Positions 19,691-30,420 of a stretch of 64,000 nucleotides of DNA are shown in pieces. A program made the position numbers and the translations under genes. Within the stretch, counting starts at the first letter, position 1, and every line of letters begins with the position of its first letter. Origin of the DNA: Sternotherus odoratus (lineage: Eukaryota > Chordata > Testudines > Kinosternidae); NCBI GenBank assembly GCA_032164245.1, contig JAVMKO010000003.1, positions 63,124,390 through 63,188,389 of the forward strand, read 5' to 3'. The notes under the pieces are model-generated. The model made no database searches. It was not told the DNA's origin and was given only the letters and a program-made list of their open reading frames with translations.

Positions 19691-20420
19691 TCAGGGAGGG
19701 TGAGGTATTCCTTTAGCAGCTAAACTGGAGGTGTGAACAGTGAGAGAAGAGAAACTGCTCTTGTAGTTAGCTAGCCACTCATAATCCTTATTCAGTCCTG
19801 AACTGATTGTGTTAAATTTGCAAATGAATTGCAGCTCTGAAGTTTCTCTTTGCAGTCTGGTCTTGAAGTTTTTTTGCTGCAAGATACTGACATTTAAATC
19901 TGTAATTGTGTGTGCAGGGAGACTGAAGTGTTCTCCTACAGGTTTTTGTATATTGCCATTCCTGATATCTGATTTGTGTCCATTTATCCTTTTTTGTAGG
20001 GACTGTCCAGTTTGGCCGATGTACATAGCAGAGGGACATTGCTGGCACATAATGGCATATATGACATTGGTAGATGTGCAGGTGAATGAACCAGTGATGG
20101 TGTGGCTGATCTGGTTAGGTCCTGTGATGGTGTTGCTGGTGTAGATATGTGGCAGAGTTGGCATTGAGGTTTATTGCATGGATTGGTTCCTGAGTTAGAG
20201 TTATTATGGTGCAGTGTGCTGTTGCTGGTGAGAATCTGCTTAAGGGTGGAGGGTTGTCTGTGGGCCAGGACTGGCCTGCCTCCCAAGGATGGTGAAAGTG
20301 AGTTATTGTTTTCCAGGATGGGTTGTAGGTCACTGATGATGCGTTGGAGAGGTTTTAACTGAGGACTGTAGGTGATGGCCAGTGGTGTTGTGTTGTTTTC
20401 TTTCTTGGGCTTGTCTTGCA
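19691..20420 (-). pseudogene. PLE GIY-YIG endonuclease with linker, frameshifted
   Basis: NVIYAIMCQQCPSAMYIGQT, R-residues and VGEHFSLPAH are readable in the frame covering 19691-20164. The upstream Cys-cluster part, with GGRPVLAHRQPSTLKQIL, is in another frame. Compared with copies 1, 2 and 4, one G is missing from the GTGGGCAG motif near 20149-20152, which accounts for the shift. The linker (PQLKPLQRIISDLQPI) continues upstream to about 20420, toward the RT remnant. It is dead because of the shift. Confidence 0.8.
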
Positions 20421-20578
20421 GCAGCAGGCTTCTGGGTACATGTCTGGCTCTGTTGATCTGTGTCCTTATTTCATTGTCATTTTGAGAAAGCTTGGTGAAG
20501 ATCTTGTAGGTGTTGGTCTCTGTCTGAGGGGTTGGAGCAAATATTATCGTACCTCAGTGCTTGGCTGTAGACAATGGA

Positions 20579-21097
20579 TCATGTTGTGTGTCCGGGATGG
20601 AAGCTGGTGGCATGAAGGTAGGCATAGCTGTCGGTAGGTTTTTGGTATAGGGTGGTGTTAATGTGGCCGTCATTAATTTGCACCAGGGTGTCTATGAAGT
20701 GGACCTCCTGTGTAGACTGATCCAGGCTGAGGTGGATGGTGGGGTGGAAGCTGTTGAAATCATGGTAGAATTCTTCCAGAGTTTCTTTCCCATGGGTCCA
20801 TATGATGAAGATGCCATCAATGTAGCGTAGATAGAGAAGGGGCGTGAGTGGTCGAGAGCTGAGGAAGCGTTGTTCCAGGTCAGCCATAAAGATGTTGGCA
20901 TACTGTGGGGCCATGCGGGTGCCCATAGCAGTGCCATTGGTCTGGAGGTATATATTGTCACCAAATTTGAAATAATTGTATGTGAGGATAAAGTCATAGA
21001 GCTCAGCAACCTCTTGTGCCCATAGCAGTGCCCATAGCAGTGTCACTGGTCTGGAGGTCGTGCAGAACGCAATGCTACTCTTTGTCACTTCATTCAT
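20579..21097 (-). pseudogene. PLE reverse transcriptase, C-terminal part
   Basis: A 172-codon frame. The first ~35 residues come from the rearranged 5' junction. The rest shows PLE RT blocks in order: QTNGTAMGTRMAPQYANIF, the active-site block YLRYIDGIFIIW, HFIDTLV, and LYQKPTDSYAYLHATSFHPG. The active-site motif would be Tyr-Ile-Asp-Asp; the second Asp is Gly here, which should abolish polymerisation. The fingers are missing through 5' truncation. The order RT then GIY-YIG on the minus strand fits a Penelope/Neptune-type element. Confidence 0.85.
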
Positions 21098-21104
21098 TAG
21101 TAAG

Positions 21105-23642
21105 TGTGTCTTATTTCGTTTTGTTTGTAACCAGACCTGTCTCTTTTTTTCTTGTTTAGCATCACTTACATTTCTGTGCTTTGTTAATAAATGTATTCTT
21201 GTTTTATTACAAAACTATCTCAGTACTGTGCAGTAAAGTGAAGTGTGAGGCTTGAGCTAAGCTAACGGGTTGGTGTGTGCTCTGCCTCTGTGGGCAGAGA
21301 ACTTAATAATTTCTGTGAGCGGTCTAGGAAGACGGACTGGACACTTCAGGAAAATGTCTCTAAGGGACTCAGGAACTGGGGTTCACTGATTATTATTTGC
21401 AAGGCAAAGTTTAGACTGGCAGAGTCTTGAGGAGTTTGCTCGGCAGGCAGACAGGCTGGTATGACAGGAAGCTGACACAACAAAGCTCCCTCTTGCTGAG
21501 GTAGAGGGGTAACACAGTGGTATACAGTTCTGGATGTCCTGAGCATGATGTCACAGATGGTTTTGGTTCCATGGGCAGGAACTCTCAAAGTGGTTAACCT
21601 GGTTTATGTGGCTAATTCCATGGGATGGTTTGCAGCTGAGGATCATGAGAGGAGGGAGATGCCTGTCTCTGGGCCATAAGCCCAGTGAATCAAGTCAGCC
21701 GCTTAGGCACCTAAGCCTGTCTCCTCTCCCTGCTTCCCCCCATCGCCCAGCATTTTATTCCCGGTTAGCTTAGGTGGCTCCCCTCTCATCTGGCCTGGTT
21801 TTTGATAAAACCCTTTCTTAGGCATTTAATTATCCTTGTGCACATTACAGGGAGCCTAGGAGGCACAGAACTACCTAAATCAAGGCTGAACATTACCCTA
21901 GGATGGATGGTGGGGCACGTAGGGATTCAACATTTCTTCTCTCAGCCAAGCAACATCTAACTCCCTTTAAAAATCTGGCCCCAACTTCCTTACCTGGCTC
22001 CTTCAGCTTCAATAGCAGCTTCCATCCAAGGATCCCAAAGCACTTTACAAAAGTGGACAAGTATTATTTGCCAGATGGGGAAACTGAGGGAGAGGGATTC
22101 AGTGGCATGCTAATCTCACACATGGCTAGACTGAGTCTTTGCTTGGGCCCTGGGGGAGGGGCAATATGTCGCCATGCCAACACAGGAGGACCCCTGTGAA
22201 GGATTTATGGTTTAGAGTTACAATGCCTTCATTGCCCCTGCTTCCACCTGGGGTGAGTAAATGACCTGGCAGCAAAGTACTTCTCTTGTGCCAGCTCTGT
22301 TTACAGGTACCTGAGGGTGGTGAGGCAGGGGGGAGGACCATGAAGCCAGGCTCTTCCAGCCTGCCATTCCATAACCAACTGCTCAGGAGAAGCACAGGTT
22401 GTTCTGCCCCGGTGCTCCAGACAGGTTGCATGTGATGCTAACAAGTGCTGTTTCTCACTCCCTTGTGTGGATGCATTAGGACACTTTGAATTAACAAAAA
22501 CCTAAAATCAGACCCCAGGCTGCCTCTCAGAGTATACTGAGTATGTGTTTCTGAAGTGCACAGCTGCAAACTCCTGACAGCTGGCCCACGGCTAGATCGG
22601 TTGTTAACAATACTCTGCTCTTAACAGTTTGCCAAGTTTATCAGAAACAGAGGTTACCACATTACCTGCAGTATTCTCAATGTTTTCCTGCGGGAAATAC
22701 CTTAAATTGATATATTATATACTTATCTGAGGCAAGTGGCAAGGTTTTAAGTGACCACGGTAATCTCTGGACAAGATTATAAACTGTTTTGCAAGTATTA
22801 AGCTTCATTAATAATTCTGTGAGTAAGTAAACAAATATGAGATATGTAAGTTTTGCCACCCTCTTATAATTTTAGAAATCTGATGAAAACGTTTTCAGGA
22901 GCACAGGCATTTAAGTACAAAAGTATTAGCTGGAAGGGAATACAAGGACAGCCATGTGTCACCAAAAGTATAGAAATTGACCCAGAAGCCAGCTTAATTG
23001 TTTTCTAATATCCAACCTGAGCGACTTCATATGAGTTTCTTCTCTGTAAACGAACAAGCTATATCTGTAGTAAAGTGCATTCCATCATGAGCCATTTTCA
23101 ATTTAAGATGAGAAGAACAGTAATGGAACACGGAAGAAGTTGCAGAAAGGAAATCTTTATGTCACCACCCACATGGCTGGAAATGAAGTGAGTCAAAGAC
23201 ACCGGGTCTGATAATGGTAAGCTGTTAAACCAGGTCTTGAATGATAACTTTCTGGGCCCAAGTGATCAGTAACTCAAGAACTACATTAAGGAAGTGATAA
23301 TGATATATCTGAGAAGCCAGTCTGGTCAATGGTCATTGATATAAAAAAGAATAGATTGTGGCAAATGTTAGATGTGCCAGGCTTTATTTAGATCATGCAC
23401 TGTACATTCAGAACACCTACTGTACCTCTTCCTACTAGAAAGGAAATTAATGAAACCTAAAGAAATCAAAAGTTTTTTCCCAGATCTTGTTTGAAAACTT
23501 TGTTTTGGAAATCACAAGTATTACTGAGGTCCACCATCATTCATAAAGTCCAAGCAGAATTGTGCAGTATACAATGATCATTATCAGACAGTGATAGTAA
23601 TGGCAGCAGAGGGACACTTGTAGTGCTCCACTCCAGCAAAAG
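21105..23642. other. Retroelement-like flank, a MIR/L2-like fragment and unassigned sequence
   Basis: 21105-21600 has LTR-like texture with TTAATAAATG near 21186, but ends were not found; it may continue the sequence left of 19453 across PLE copy 3. At about 22015-22130, ATCCCAAAGCACTTTACAAA and CAGATGGGGAAACTGAGGG match a MIR/L2-type 3' end. No gene is supported in the rest. Confidence 0.45.
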
Positions 23643-24368
23643 AGTCATAAGTAGGGCCCTACCAAATTCAAGGTCCATTATGGTCAATTTCAAGGCCACA
23701 AGATATGAAAATTGGTAAATTTCATGTTTTCAGGTGTTTAAATCTGAAATTTCACAGTGTTGTAACCATGGGGATCCTGACTCAAAGGGGGATTTATGTG
23801 TGTGTGGGGCGGAGCAATCCTGCAGTAGTGAGGTCAAGGGATTTCCACCCTCACTTCTGTGCTGCCTCCAGAGCTGGACTCCAAAGGCAGCAACCATGGA
23901 GCTTCCTGCAGCAGCAGGAGGTCCCCAGAGGTTGAGGTAGGTTTGAGCACCTACCAAGAATGGCTGTAATGGACAAGTCCTGTCCTTCCCCCAGTCTTGC
24001 CCACCCCAGCCAGATGTTCCTGGCTGGGGAACTCCTAGTAGCAGGGGGAGATTGGACCCACCTGCACAAGCCTCCCCCAGCTGCAGAAACCTTTGGGGTG
24101 CTTCCCAGTCCCAGAGTATCCTGCAGTATGGGAAGGCACCCAGAGACCAGGAGGTGGGTCTTAACTCCACCCCCTCCCACCCTCCGCCCAAGAGTGGCTG
24201 TGCAGAGGATGGATAAGTCCTTCCCTACCCAGCTCAGCGGAGCTAGGAGCCCCCTGGCTGCAGTCCTCATAGCAGCAGAGGGAGATCAGATTTCATGGGG
24301 GAAGACTTATTTTATGGTTCATGATATGTTTTTCACGGCCATGAAATTGGTAGGGGCCCTAGTCATAT
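23643..24368. mobile_element. hAT-like non-autonomous DNA transposon
   Basis: Inverted ends GTAGGGCCCTACCAAATTCA (from 23651) and CATGAAATTGGTAGGGGCCC (to 24360) are flanked by AGTCATAA (23643-23650) and AGTCATAT (24361-24368), an 8-bp duplication with one mismatch as expected for hAT. The interior is GC-rich with diverged internal duplications (a GGCTG..GGA.AAGTCC segment near 23960 and again near 24195). Open frames of up to 153 codons are readings of that interior; no transposase motif is recognised. Confidence 0.75.
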
Positions 24369-25852
24369 AGAATACTTCAAAGATCAAGGACAAGGGAGGA
24401 AATAGATAGCTTTATAAATTGTCTGTACAATTATATTCTTCTAGTATTCCTTTGTCGGGACTTCAGTTCTAATGAACTAATCAAAGAAGATATCACACAT
24501 TAGGCACTAGCTCAGCCAGGGTGTTAAAATATAAAATATAATAAGATTCTGCACAATGAAATCCCTCCAGTTAGTTCATGAAACTAAAGCAAACCAAGTA
24601 AAGACACCTTGCTACATTCTATTTTTATGCATCTTTTCACCATGACAGCTGGTCTTGTGTGTTCCAAGTTGTTCAATATTTAAAAACCATCAATACCTAA
24701 AGTGTGGGAATTCTACTCCTGAAAAGCTTAACATGGTTTGTTCCTTCTGCAGTCATAACTATCAGGAAAGCCCATCTTTTTTCTTTCTGTCATGTGCATT
24801 ACATGTGCAGCACTGATATGATTCATTGGCATGCTTCATGAATCATGAAAAAAACAGTGCCTGTTTGCTTTTGCCAGGCAATTTTAAACTTAGGGTATAT
24901 TAGTATCTCTATTGTTCATTTGGAGTAGATGGAGCCTTTCTTGGAACCACAAACCATATAAATAAGATCAGTTGATGTACCTGCAATAGAGTGTAATGAC
25001 AAATGACAACAATCATACTGGAATTCAGTATCAACAACAAATAATCAAACACTGAATGAACCTGACAGAAGACCTTTAAAATGTTGCCAAACTCTATTTG
25101 GATAAGTTGAATGTTTACAGCAAGCCTAATGATTTCATCAGTCTTAATTATTACTGTGGCTTGGTGAAAGACTCACATGCACTAAAAGTAATGAAGAATG
25201 TGTCAAATATTTGAACAGGAACAATTAACTTCTGCCCAAATGTTTATTGTTTTGCAAATAATCAGAAACTGGGGGAACTGATGGTAATTGCAAGAGAAAG
25301 TCTATTCTATTGTCTAAACTACACCAAAGTGATTCCCTTACAGAGCAGGTTAGAATAATAAATTCTAGAGCTATAAGCTTTGTGTGGTCTATTTCCAACC
25401 TAGAAACTTATATAGAGTAAACTTTAATTACTCTTGTATGATTAAAATGGAAGAAAATGCTCAAAACTGACAAGCTCACATAAGACATTTTGCTTCCCTT
25501 TGACACATATAAATGGAGGCAATATGTTTTGTAAAGATGAGGAAAACTCTTTTTTCTTTGTCTTTATCTATGATCTCATTTGGAAAAGAAAATAGTGGTC
25601 CAGTTTTTATTGCTGCCAATCCTCATTTTCTGTATTAAACTCCTCAGTTTTCCCATAAGTTGTCATTCTTATGTTTTCCTCATCATCACTTTTGTAAAGG
25701 TAGTTTTCAGTGCAACAGAAATAAGTTTATTCATGAAACTGCAGACTGAGAAATTGCTGCTTTATTTAACTGCATCACAATACATTTGATGCAGGGAGAG
25801 AACTTCCACCAACCAAACAGGAAGTAAGAGGTCAGGTGGGGAATGGAGCATG
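24369..25852. other. AT-rich unassigned sequence
   Basis: No gene or delimited repeat is seen. Confidence 0.4.
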
Positions 25853-25960
25853 TAGGGTGTGAAAAACCAGGATGGTGGTGGGGAATAATAGGTGCCTATA
25901 TAAGACAAAGCCCCAAATATCAGGACTGTCCCTATTAAATCAGGACATCTGCTCACCCTA
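25853..25960 (-). mobile_element. TA-flanked MITE (TAGGGTG family), copy 1
   Basis: TAGGGTGTGAAAAACCAGGA on the left and GACATCTGCTCACCCTA on the right; GGGTG...CACCC inverted ends flanked by TA. The interior AATAGGTGCCTATATAAG is shared with the copies at 52.8 and 54.2 kb. A TA duplication suggests a Tc1/mariner-type mechanism. Confidence 0.65.
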
Positions 25961-27239
25961 GGAGCATGGCTCCAACCCATAATATTCTGAGTAACCGCAT
26001 TAACCCCTTGATGATTGCTATAGTATGGAGTACATTGAGTTGAATAATATAGCTAGGCTTGGAAGGATTCGACTTTGGTAAATTTTGGAAAATATAAATT
26101 TCACAATATGCACAAATTGATGAAAAACATATTTTAATCTATAATAATAAAAAATTCAGATAGGCAAAGAAAAATGCTGTGTGAGAACTTATTAATTTGA
26201 TTTAAAGATATATACTTTGTGTATTTTGATGTAATCTTAACAATTTATAGTTTAAGAGTAATAAAGTTTTATTTTCTGACCCCTTCCTGTTGTCTGACCC
26301 CTCCATAATTTCCTGCAAATGTGAAAATTTAATTAAATAACAATAGGGAGGGGGAATAATTAAAAATAAACTACCCAGAAACTAGTACCATTTGGATGGA
26401 GGTGTCCCCACGTACTATTCTGATCAGGTGGGATGTGCCTGTGGGTGTGGAAAAAAAGACATCTTGGAGAACAGACAAGAAACTGGCAGCAACTCAGAGG
26501 TAGAGGGAAAAAGCTAAGCTGCAGCTTGTGAGCATGACCTTGGGGGAAGCTAGAAGAAAACTTTTGGGTTTTGATGCTAACTAAAGAGATTTGGGACTGT
26601 AAGCAAAGAAGCTTTCCCCTGATTTTAGTTCCTGCTGTGTCTGGTGAAACAGGTCTTTGTACAGTCCTTTGAAATTAACAAGATTGCATCATAGAAAACA
26701 CCAGACTTCATCATCAATTTCTATTCCAAACTGGAACATTCCCAAGGCCCTGAACTTTGATGTGCTTTCTGGGTCAAAAAGGGGAGAACTTGTTAATAAA
26801 GCTGGAGTAAATATATTATATTACATTAAATACACATTTACATCCTAATTATAAACTTAATCTTCCTTCCCAGGCAATAACAAAAATGCATTATGGTTTT
26901 CTGTGGCATCAGCATAAAGGTTTTATCAACATGAGTTTGGAAGGCTGCATTACTCACCTTAACTCATCTCGGCTGTTGGGAAAGAACATCTGGAAAGAAG
27001 CAATTTGTCTGTTTTAGCTTGTGATTACCTTAACATTGGAATTCAGTGCACACTACAGAGCACAAATGTAATATGTGCCATGCAGGAAGCTTTGCTACAT
27101 GAGTGAATGTGACATTCTGCATTAGCTGAAGATTCCAAGTAGACATCAGGTTTAACTCTGAATAGAACACATTTCAGTAATCCAAGATGAAGGTGATGAA
27201 GGCATAGATGAGTATGAAGTAATCTGGACCTCGGAGACA
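25961..27239. other. AT-rich unassigned sequence
   Basis: No gene is seen. 26400-26800 has a TTAATAAAGC signal and LTR-like texture without provable ends. Confidence 0.35.
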
Positions 27240-27945
27240 ATCACACTCTCTTTGACAAGCCCAGATGGAAAAACAAACATTTATGAAAGATTTGGTCACA
27301 GAGACTGTCACCTGTTGTGCTGAAACTACCTCACAGCCCATTTTCCCTGCCAGTTTGGGACTTCCAGAACCCTGTCATGTTGAGCCAGACATGCTAGCCT
27401 GCCGCAACACAGACCCTGAATCTGGTCCACACTCCCCTAGAGCTGTGGACTAAACTGAAAACAGCTTAGCAGGTTACCTGACTCAGCACCCAGACACCCA
27501 GTTCCCAGTGGGATCCAAACCCCCAAATAAATCAAATTTATTCTGTATAAAGCTTATACAAGGTAAATTCATAAATTGTCTGCCCTCTATAACACTGATA
27601 GAGAACTATACATGGCTGTTTGCTCCCACAGGGAGAAATCACTTACTCTGGATTTATTAATAAACAAAAGGGATTTTATTAAGTACAAAAAAGTAAGATT
27701 TAAGTGGTTTCAAGTAATCACAGACAGAACAAAGTAAGTCACCAAGCAAAATAAAACAAAAACATGCAAGTCTAAGCTTAATACATTAAGAAACTGATTA
27801 CAGGTATGTGACAGGGTGCTAGGCAAAAACTTCTTAGCCAACCCTCTGTTACTCCAGCTCCAATTAAGAGAGGTGAATGGGAGCTGGGTAGATCACTTGG
27901 CCCTGATTGGGGGAGCTGGAACAGCTGCTGCCTCTTCAGGCTGGG

Positions 27946-28511
27946 GATGGTGTTGGAGTGTACCCTAGGGAGTCCCGTAGAAATGAGGCTCACACACACT
28001 GGCTAGATGAAAGAAGTGGTGAGTTTATTGAAGGTCCCGGCCCTTTGGCACTGGGGGGCCCTCTCAGCGCAGCCACAGAACGGGGGCCTGGCACACCGGA
28101 GCAGTGCCCAGGGAAGAAGCCCGACACACAAGGGCGTGTCAGCACAGAAATACTCATGCTCATTTGCATCTCATACATAGACATCTCATGAATAGCAAGC
28201 AAGCAAGCAGGCAAGCACCTGATAATTAAACACTGTCCTTCACTTGTTGATTATACGCTGTCCTGCTTTGTTTTGCAATCCTGCCTCAGTTTACCTGTTT
28301 AGTTTCACACAAGCTGAAATTCACACAGACCAAGTAAACAGCTCACACAGCTAAGAAGCTCTTCTCAGACACATACACATGCGATAACAGGAACACAAGG
28401 CCATTCCCAAGCTGATAACCTTAATTATGTGTTACCCTGGAGGCGACTTAGAAGCGTAACTGCGCCTCCTAACAATTGCCGTCACAGTAATCTTCCGCTC
28501 ACTACAGATGG
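27946..28511 (-). mobile_element. Solo LTR (family A, copy 1) with GATGG target duplication
   Basis: 27951-28506 (556 bp). On the minus strand it begins TGTAGTGAGCGGAAG and ends CCAACA. GATGG lies at 27946-27950 and 28507-28511. The polyadenylation signal AATAAA is on the minus strand (TTTATT at 28024-28029). The octamer ATGCAAAT is present (complement at 28162-28169). It lies inside LTR C. Confidence 0.85.
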
Positions 28512-28630
28512 ATAAAAGCCAGAGGGGAAGGAAGCCAGGGAGGAGCTGGAAAGAGGGAAGCTGCAACAGAGAAAAGGCAGTGAGGGGAAAGCAGAGATAA
28601 ATAGCTTGTCCCCTCTCCCTGGCTGGTGGA

Positions 28631-28852
28631 CTGTAAAAAGGGGTTCAAGAATAGCAGCCATGTTAGTCTGTATCCGTAAAGAAAGTGAGGAATACTTGTA
28701 GCACCTTAGAGACTAACCAGTTTATTTCAGTGTAAGCTTTCACAGACTATTGCATCCAATGAAGTGGGCTATAGTCCATGAAAGCTTATGCTGAAATAAA
28801 CTGGTTAGTCTCTAAGGTACTACAAGTATTCCTCGCTTTCTGTAAAAAGGGG
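28631..28852 (-). mobile_element. Small PLE foldback with 13-bp target duplication
   Basis: CTGTAAAAAGGGG occurs exactly at 28631-28643 and 28840-28852. Between them, a left arm (28644 to about 28750) and a right arm (28751-28839) are inverted copies of a PLE 3' end. Only the left arm has the ~37-nt extension (AGCAGCCATGTTAGTCTG). The words TTAGAGACTAACCAGTTTAT and GCATCCAATGAAGTGGG relate it to, but separate it from, the other PLE copies. It has no coding capacity and lies inside LTR C. Confidence 0.88.
28751..28793 (+). ncRNA. Hammerhead-like core, small PLE foldback
   Basis: CCAATGA, A, GTGGG/TCCAT (pairing kept through G-U wobbles), GAAA, AGC-TTAT-GCT. The core G of GANGA is A here, so it is probably inactive. 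Confidence 0.4.
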
Positions 28853-29111
28853 ACTATGTGTATGGTGGAAAGGGACTGGGAACATAAGCTGTAAATAAAA
28901 GCACCAGGTGAGCACTGCTCCAAGGTTTCTGTGTCAATTTCTCAGCCCAGTGGGGGAAGGAACTATGAGGGCATTGCAAAGACCCCATTACAAGGTAACA
29001 TATCACTCTCAGGGAAGTTCCAATAAGCTTCTTTCACAGACTAGACTCCTTCCTAGACTGGACCCAATTCTTTCCCTTCTATAGTCTTTGTTAGATCCAG
29101 CAGACATCTTA

Positions 29112-29885
29112 GGTGGTGTTATAAGTATAAAGTAGCCTAGAATTACTGCTTACCTGTAAAGGGTTAAGCTAAGGGTAACCTGAGAGGGGGATATGGACCA
29201 ATAGCAACCGGAGATGCTAATCAACCTCGGAGACGAAGAGAGTTTTTAGTTTCGGTTTATCTCTCTCGCTCTGTTCTCTCCAGCTATGGGATGAACCACA
29301 CCTATGTCTTTTACTCTACCTATCTATAATCTTCAAACAAGTTCAAGTTCAGTAGTAAGTGAATTGTATGCTTGAACTGTATCACTTGATAATTGAGCCA
29401 CGGTGTTCCTTATACTGTTAAGCTTTAGCAGAGGAAGAATTCCTAGGGAGGGGGTCAGTGATGCTGTGTGATGCAAGTAGGTTTTTTGTATCGATTTCTA
29501 TACGTTCCTTCTTTTTTTCTTTAATTAAAATCTTTCTTTTAAGCCTCTGACTGCTTGTTTCCATTGGATAGATCCTGGTTTGGATCGGGCACATCTCACA
29601 GAAAGTGAGGGGTTCTTCTTTGTTTCTCAAGCCTCTTCCAGGTAAAGGGAGGGGGTTGGGGGGGATTAACGGAGGGGTTCCAATTTACCCAAACCCATTG
29701 TTTTGTGGGCTTAAATTGGTGGTGGCAGCCGATATTCCAAGTCCAGACACAGGAGGAGTTTGTTTTCTGGGGAAAAAGTTTTAACCTAAGCTGGTAAAAT
29801 AAACTTGGGGGTTATTTCTTTTTTCATACGGGTCCCCACATCTTTACCCTAGAGTTCAGAGTGGGGAAACAATCCTGACAGGTGG
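29112..29885 (+). mobile_element. Solo LTR (family B) with GGTGG target duplication
   Basis: TGTTATAAGTATAAAG...AATCCTGACA (29117-29880, 764 bp) is bracketed by GGTGG at 29112-29116 and 29881-29885. TG...CA ends and a 5-bp TSD fit an endogenous-retrovirus-type solo LTR. TTAATTAAAATC near 29521 gives an ATTAAA polyadenylation candidate on the plus strand. Confidence 0.8.
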
Positions 29886-30420
29886 TAAGCAGGAGTTTTC
29901 TCGTGATTGGTAGCCCCTTTTGTCCTGATCCACCCCCTTGTATAGCTTTGGCAAAAGGTGGGAATCTTTTGTCTTTGCTTGTCTCCATTCCCACCTCATC
30001 AATGGAAAAGTACAAGGATTAAGATGGCTTCCAGTATCATGTGACATAGTAACATGTCATTATAAGACCCCCTGCCCCAACTCTCCATTCTTCCTGGGTT
30101 GGCCCACACAGACAGAGGGAGGTTTGCAGGTAAATAAACCATTTACAACCAATTGTCCTTGTCAATGGGAGCCATCAAGATTCTAAATCACCATTAGTGG
30201 CCCACACTTTGCACAATTACAATAGGACCTCAGAGTTATACTTCATATTTCTAGCTCCAGATATAAGAATCATACATGCATACAAATAGGATCAATATAT
30301 TCAGTAGGTATAATCTTCGCTATGATACCTTACAAAAGACCTTTTGCATAAAATATATTCCAGTTACACATATTCACATGCATAAGCATATTTTCATAAA
30401 ACATATGGAGTGCAACATCA

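Larger units (their letters stand above)
19453..21104 (-). mobile_element. Penelope-like element copy 3, simple 5'-truncated form
   Basis: The longest PLE here: 19464-21093 between exact TCATTAGTAAG duplications (19453-19463 and 21094-21104). The 3' end on the left carries the full terminal extension (AATCAGAGAGGTAGCCGTG). Endonuclease and the C-terminal half of the RT are present on the minus strand. It is not a foldback. Its sequence has diverged from copies 1 and 2 and resembles copy 4 more, so it is a different subfamily. Near its 5' end CCCATAGCAGTG occurs at about 20920, 21018 and 21030. Confidence 0.9.
27802..28997 (+). mobile_element. Solo LTR (family C) with AGGTA target duplication, carrying two later insertions
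   Basis: TGTGACAGGG...CCCCATTACA (27807-28992) between AGGTA at 27802-27806 and 28993-28997. AATAAA lies at 28894-28899 on the plus strand. After removing the nested LTR and PLE foldback with one TSD copy each, about 415 bp remain, a normal LTR length. No internal retroviral sequence remains. Confidence 0.75.
27240..30420. mobile_element. Older repeat serving as host of nested LTR insertions (tentative)
   Basis: Sequence on both sides of the nested LTRs (27480-27801, 28998-29111, 29886-30420) reads to me as one interrupted older turtle-type retroelement. This rests on recollection of the family and not on ends visible here. The 62-codon frame at 27265-27453 lies in it and has no recognised domain. 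Confidence 0.35.

Noticed and set aside
23730..24370. Frames of 136-153 codons on both strands
   Set aside because: Readings of the GC-rich interior of the hAT-like element; no transposase motifs.
28631..28852. tRNA-derived SINE
   Set aside because: No A and B box pair was seen; the arms match PLE 3'-end sequence and are inverted, so it is called a PLE foldback.
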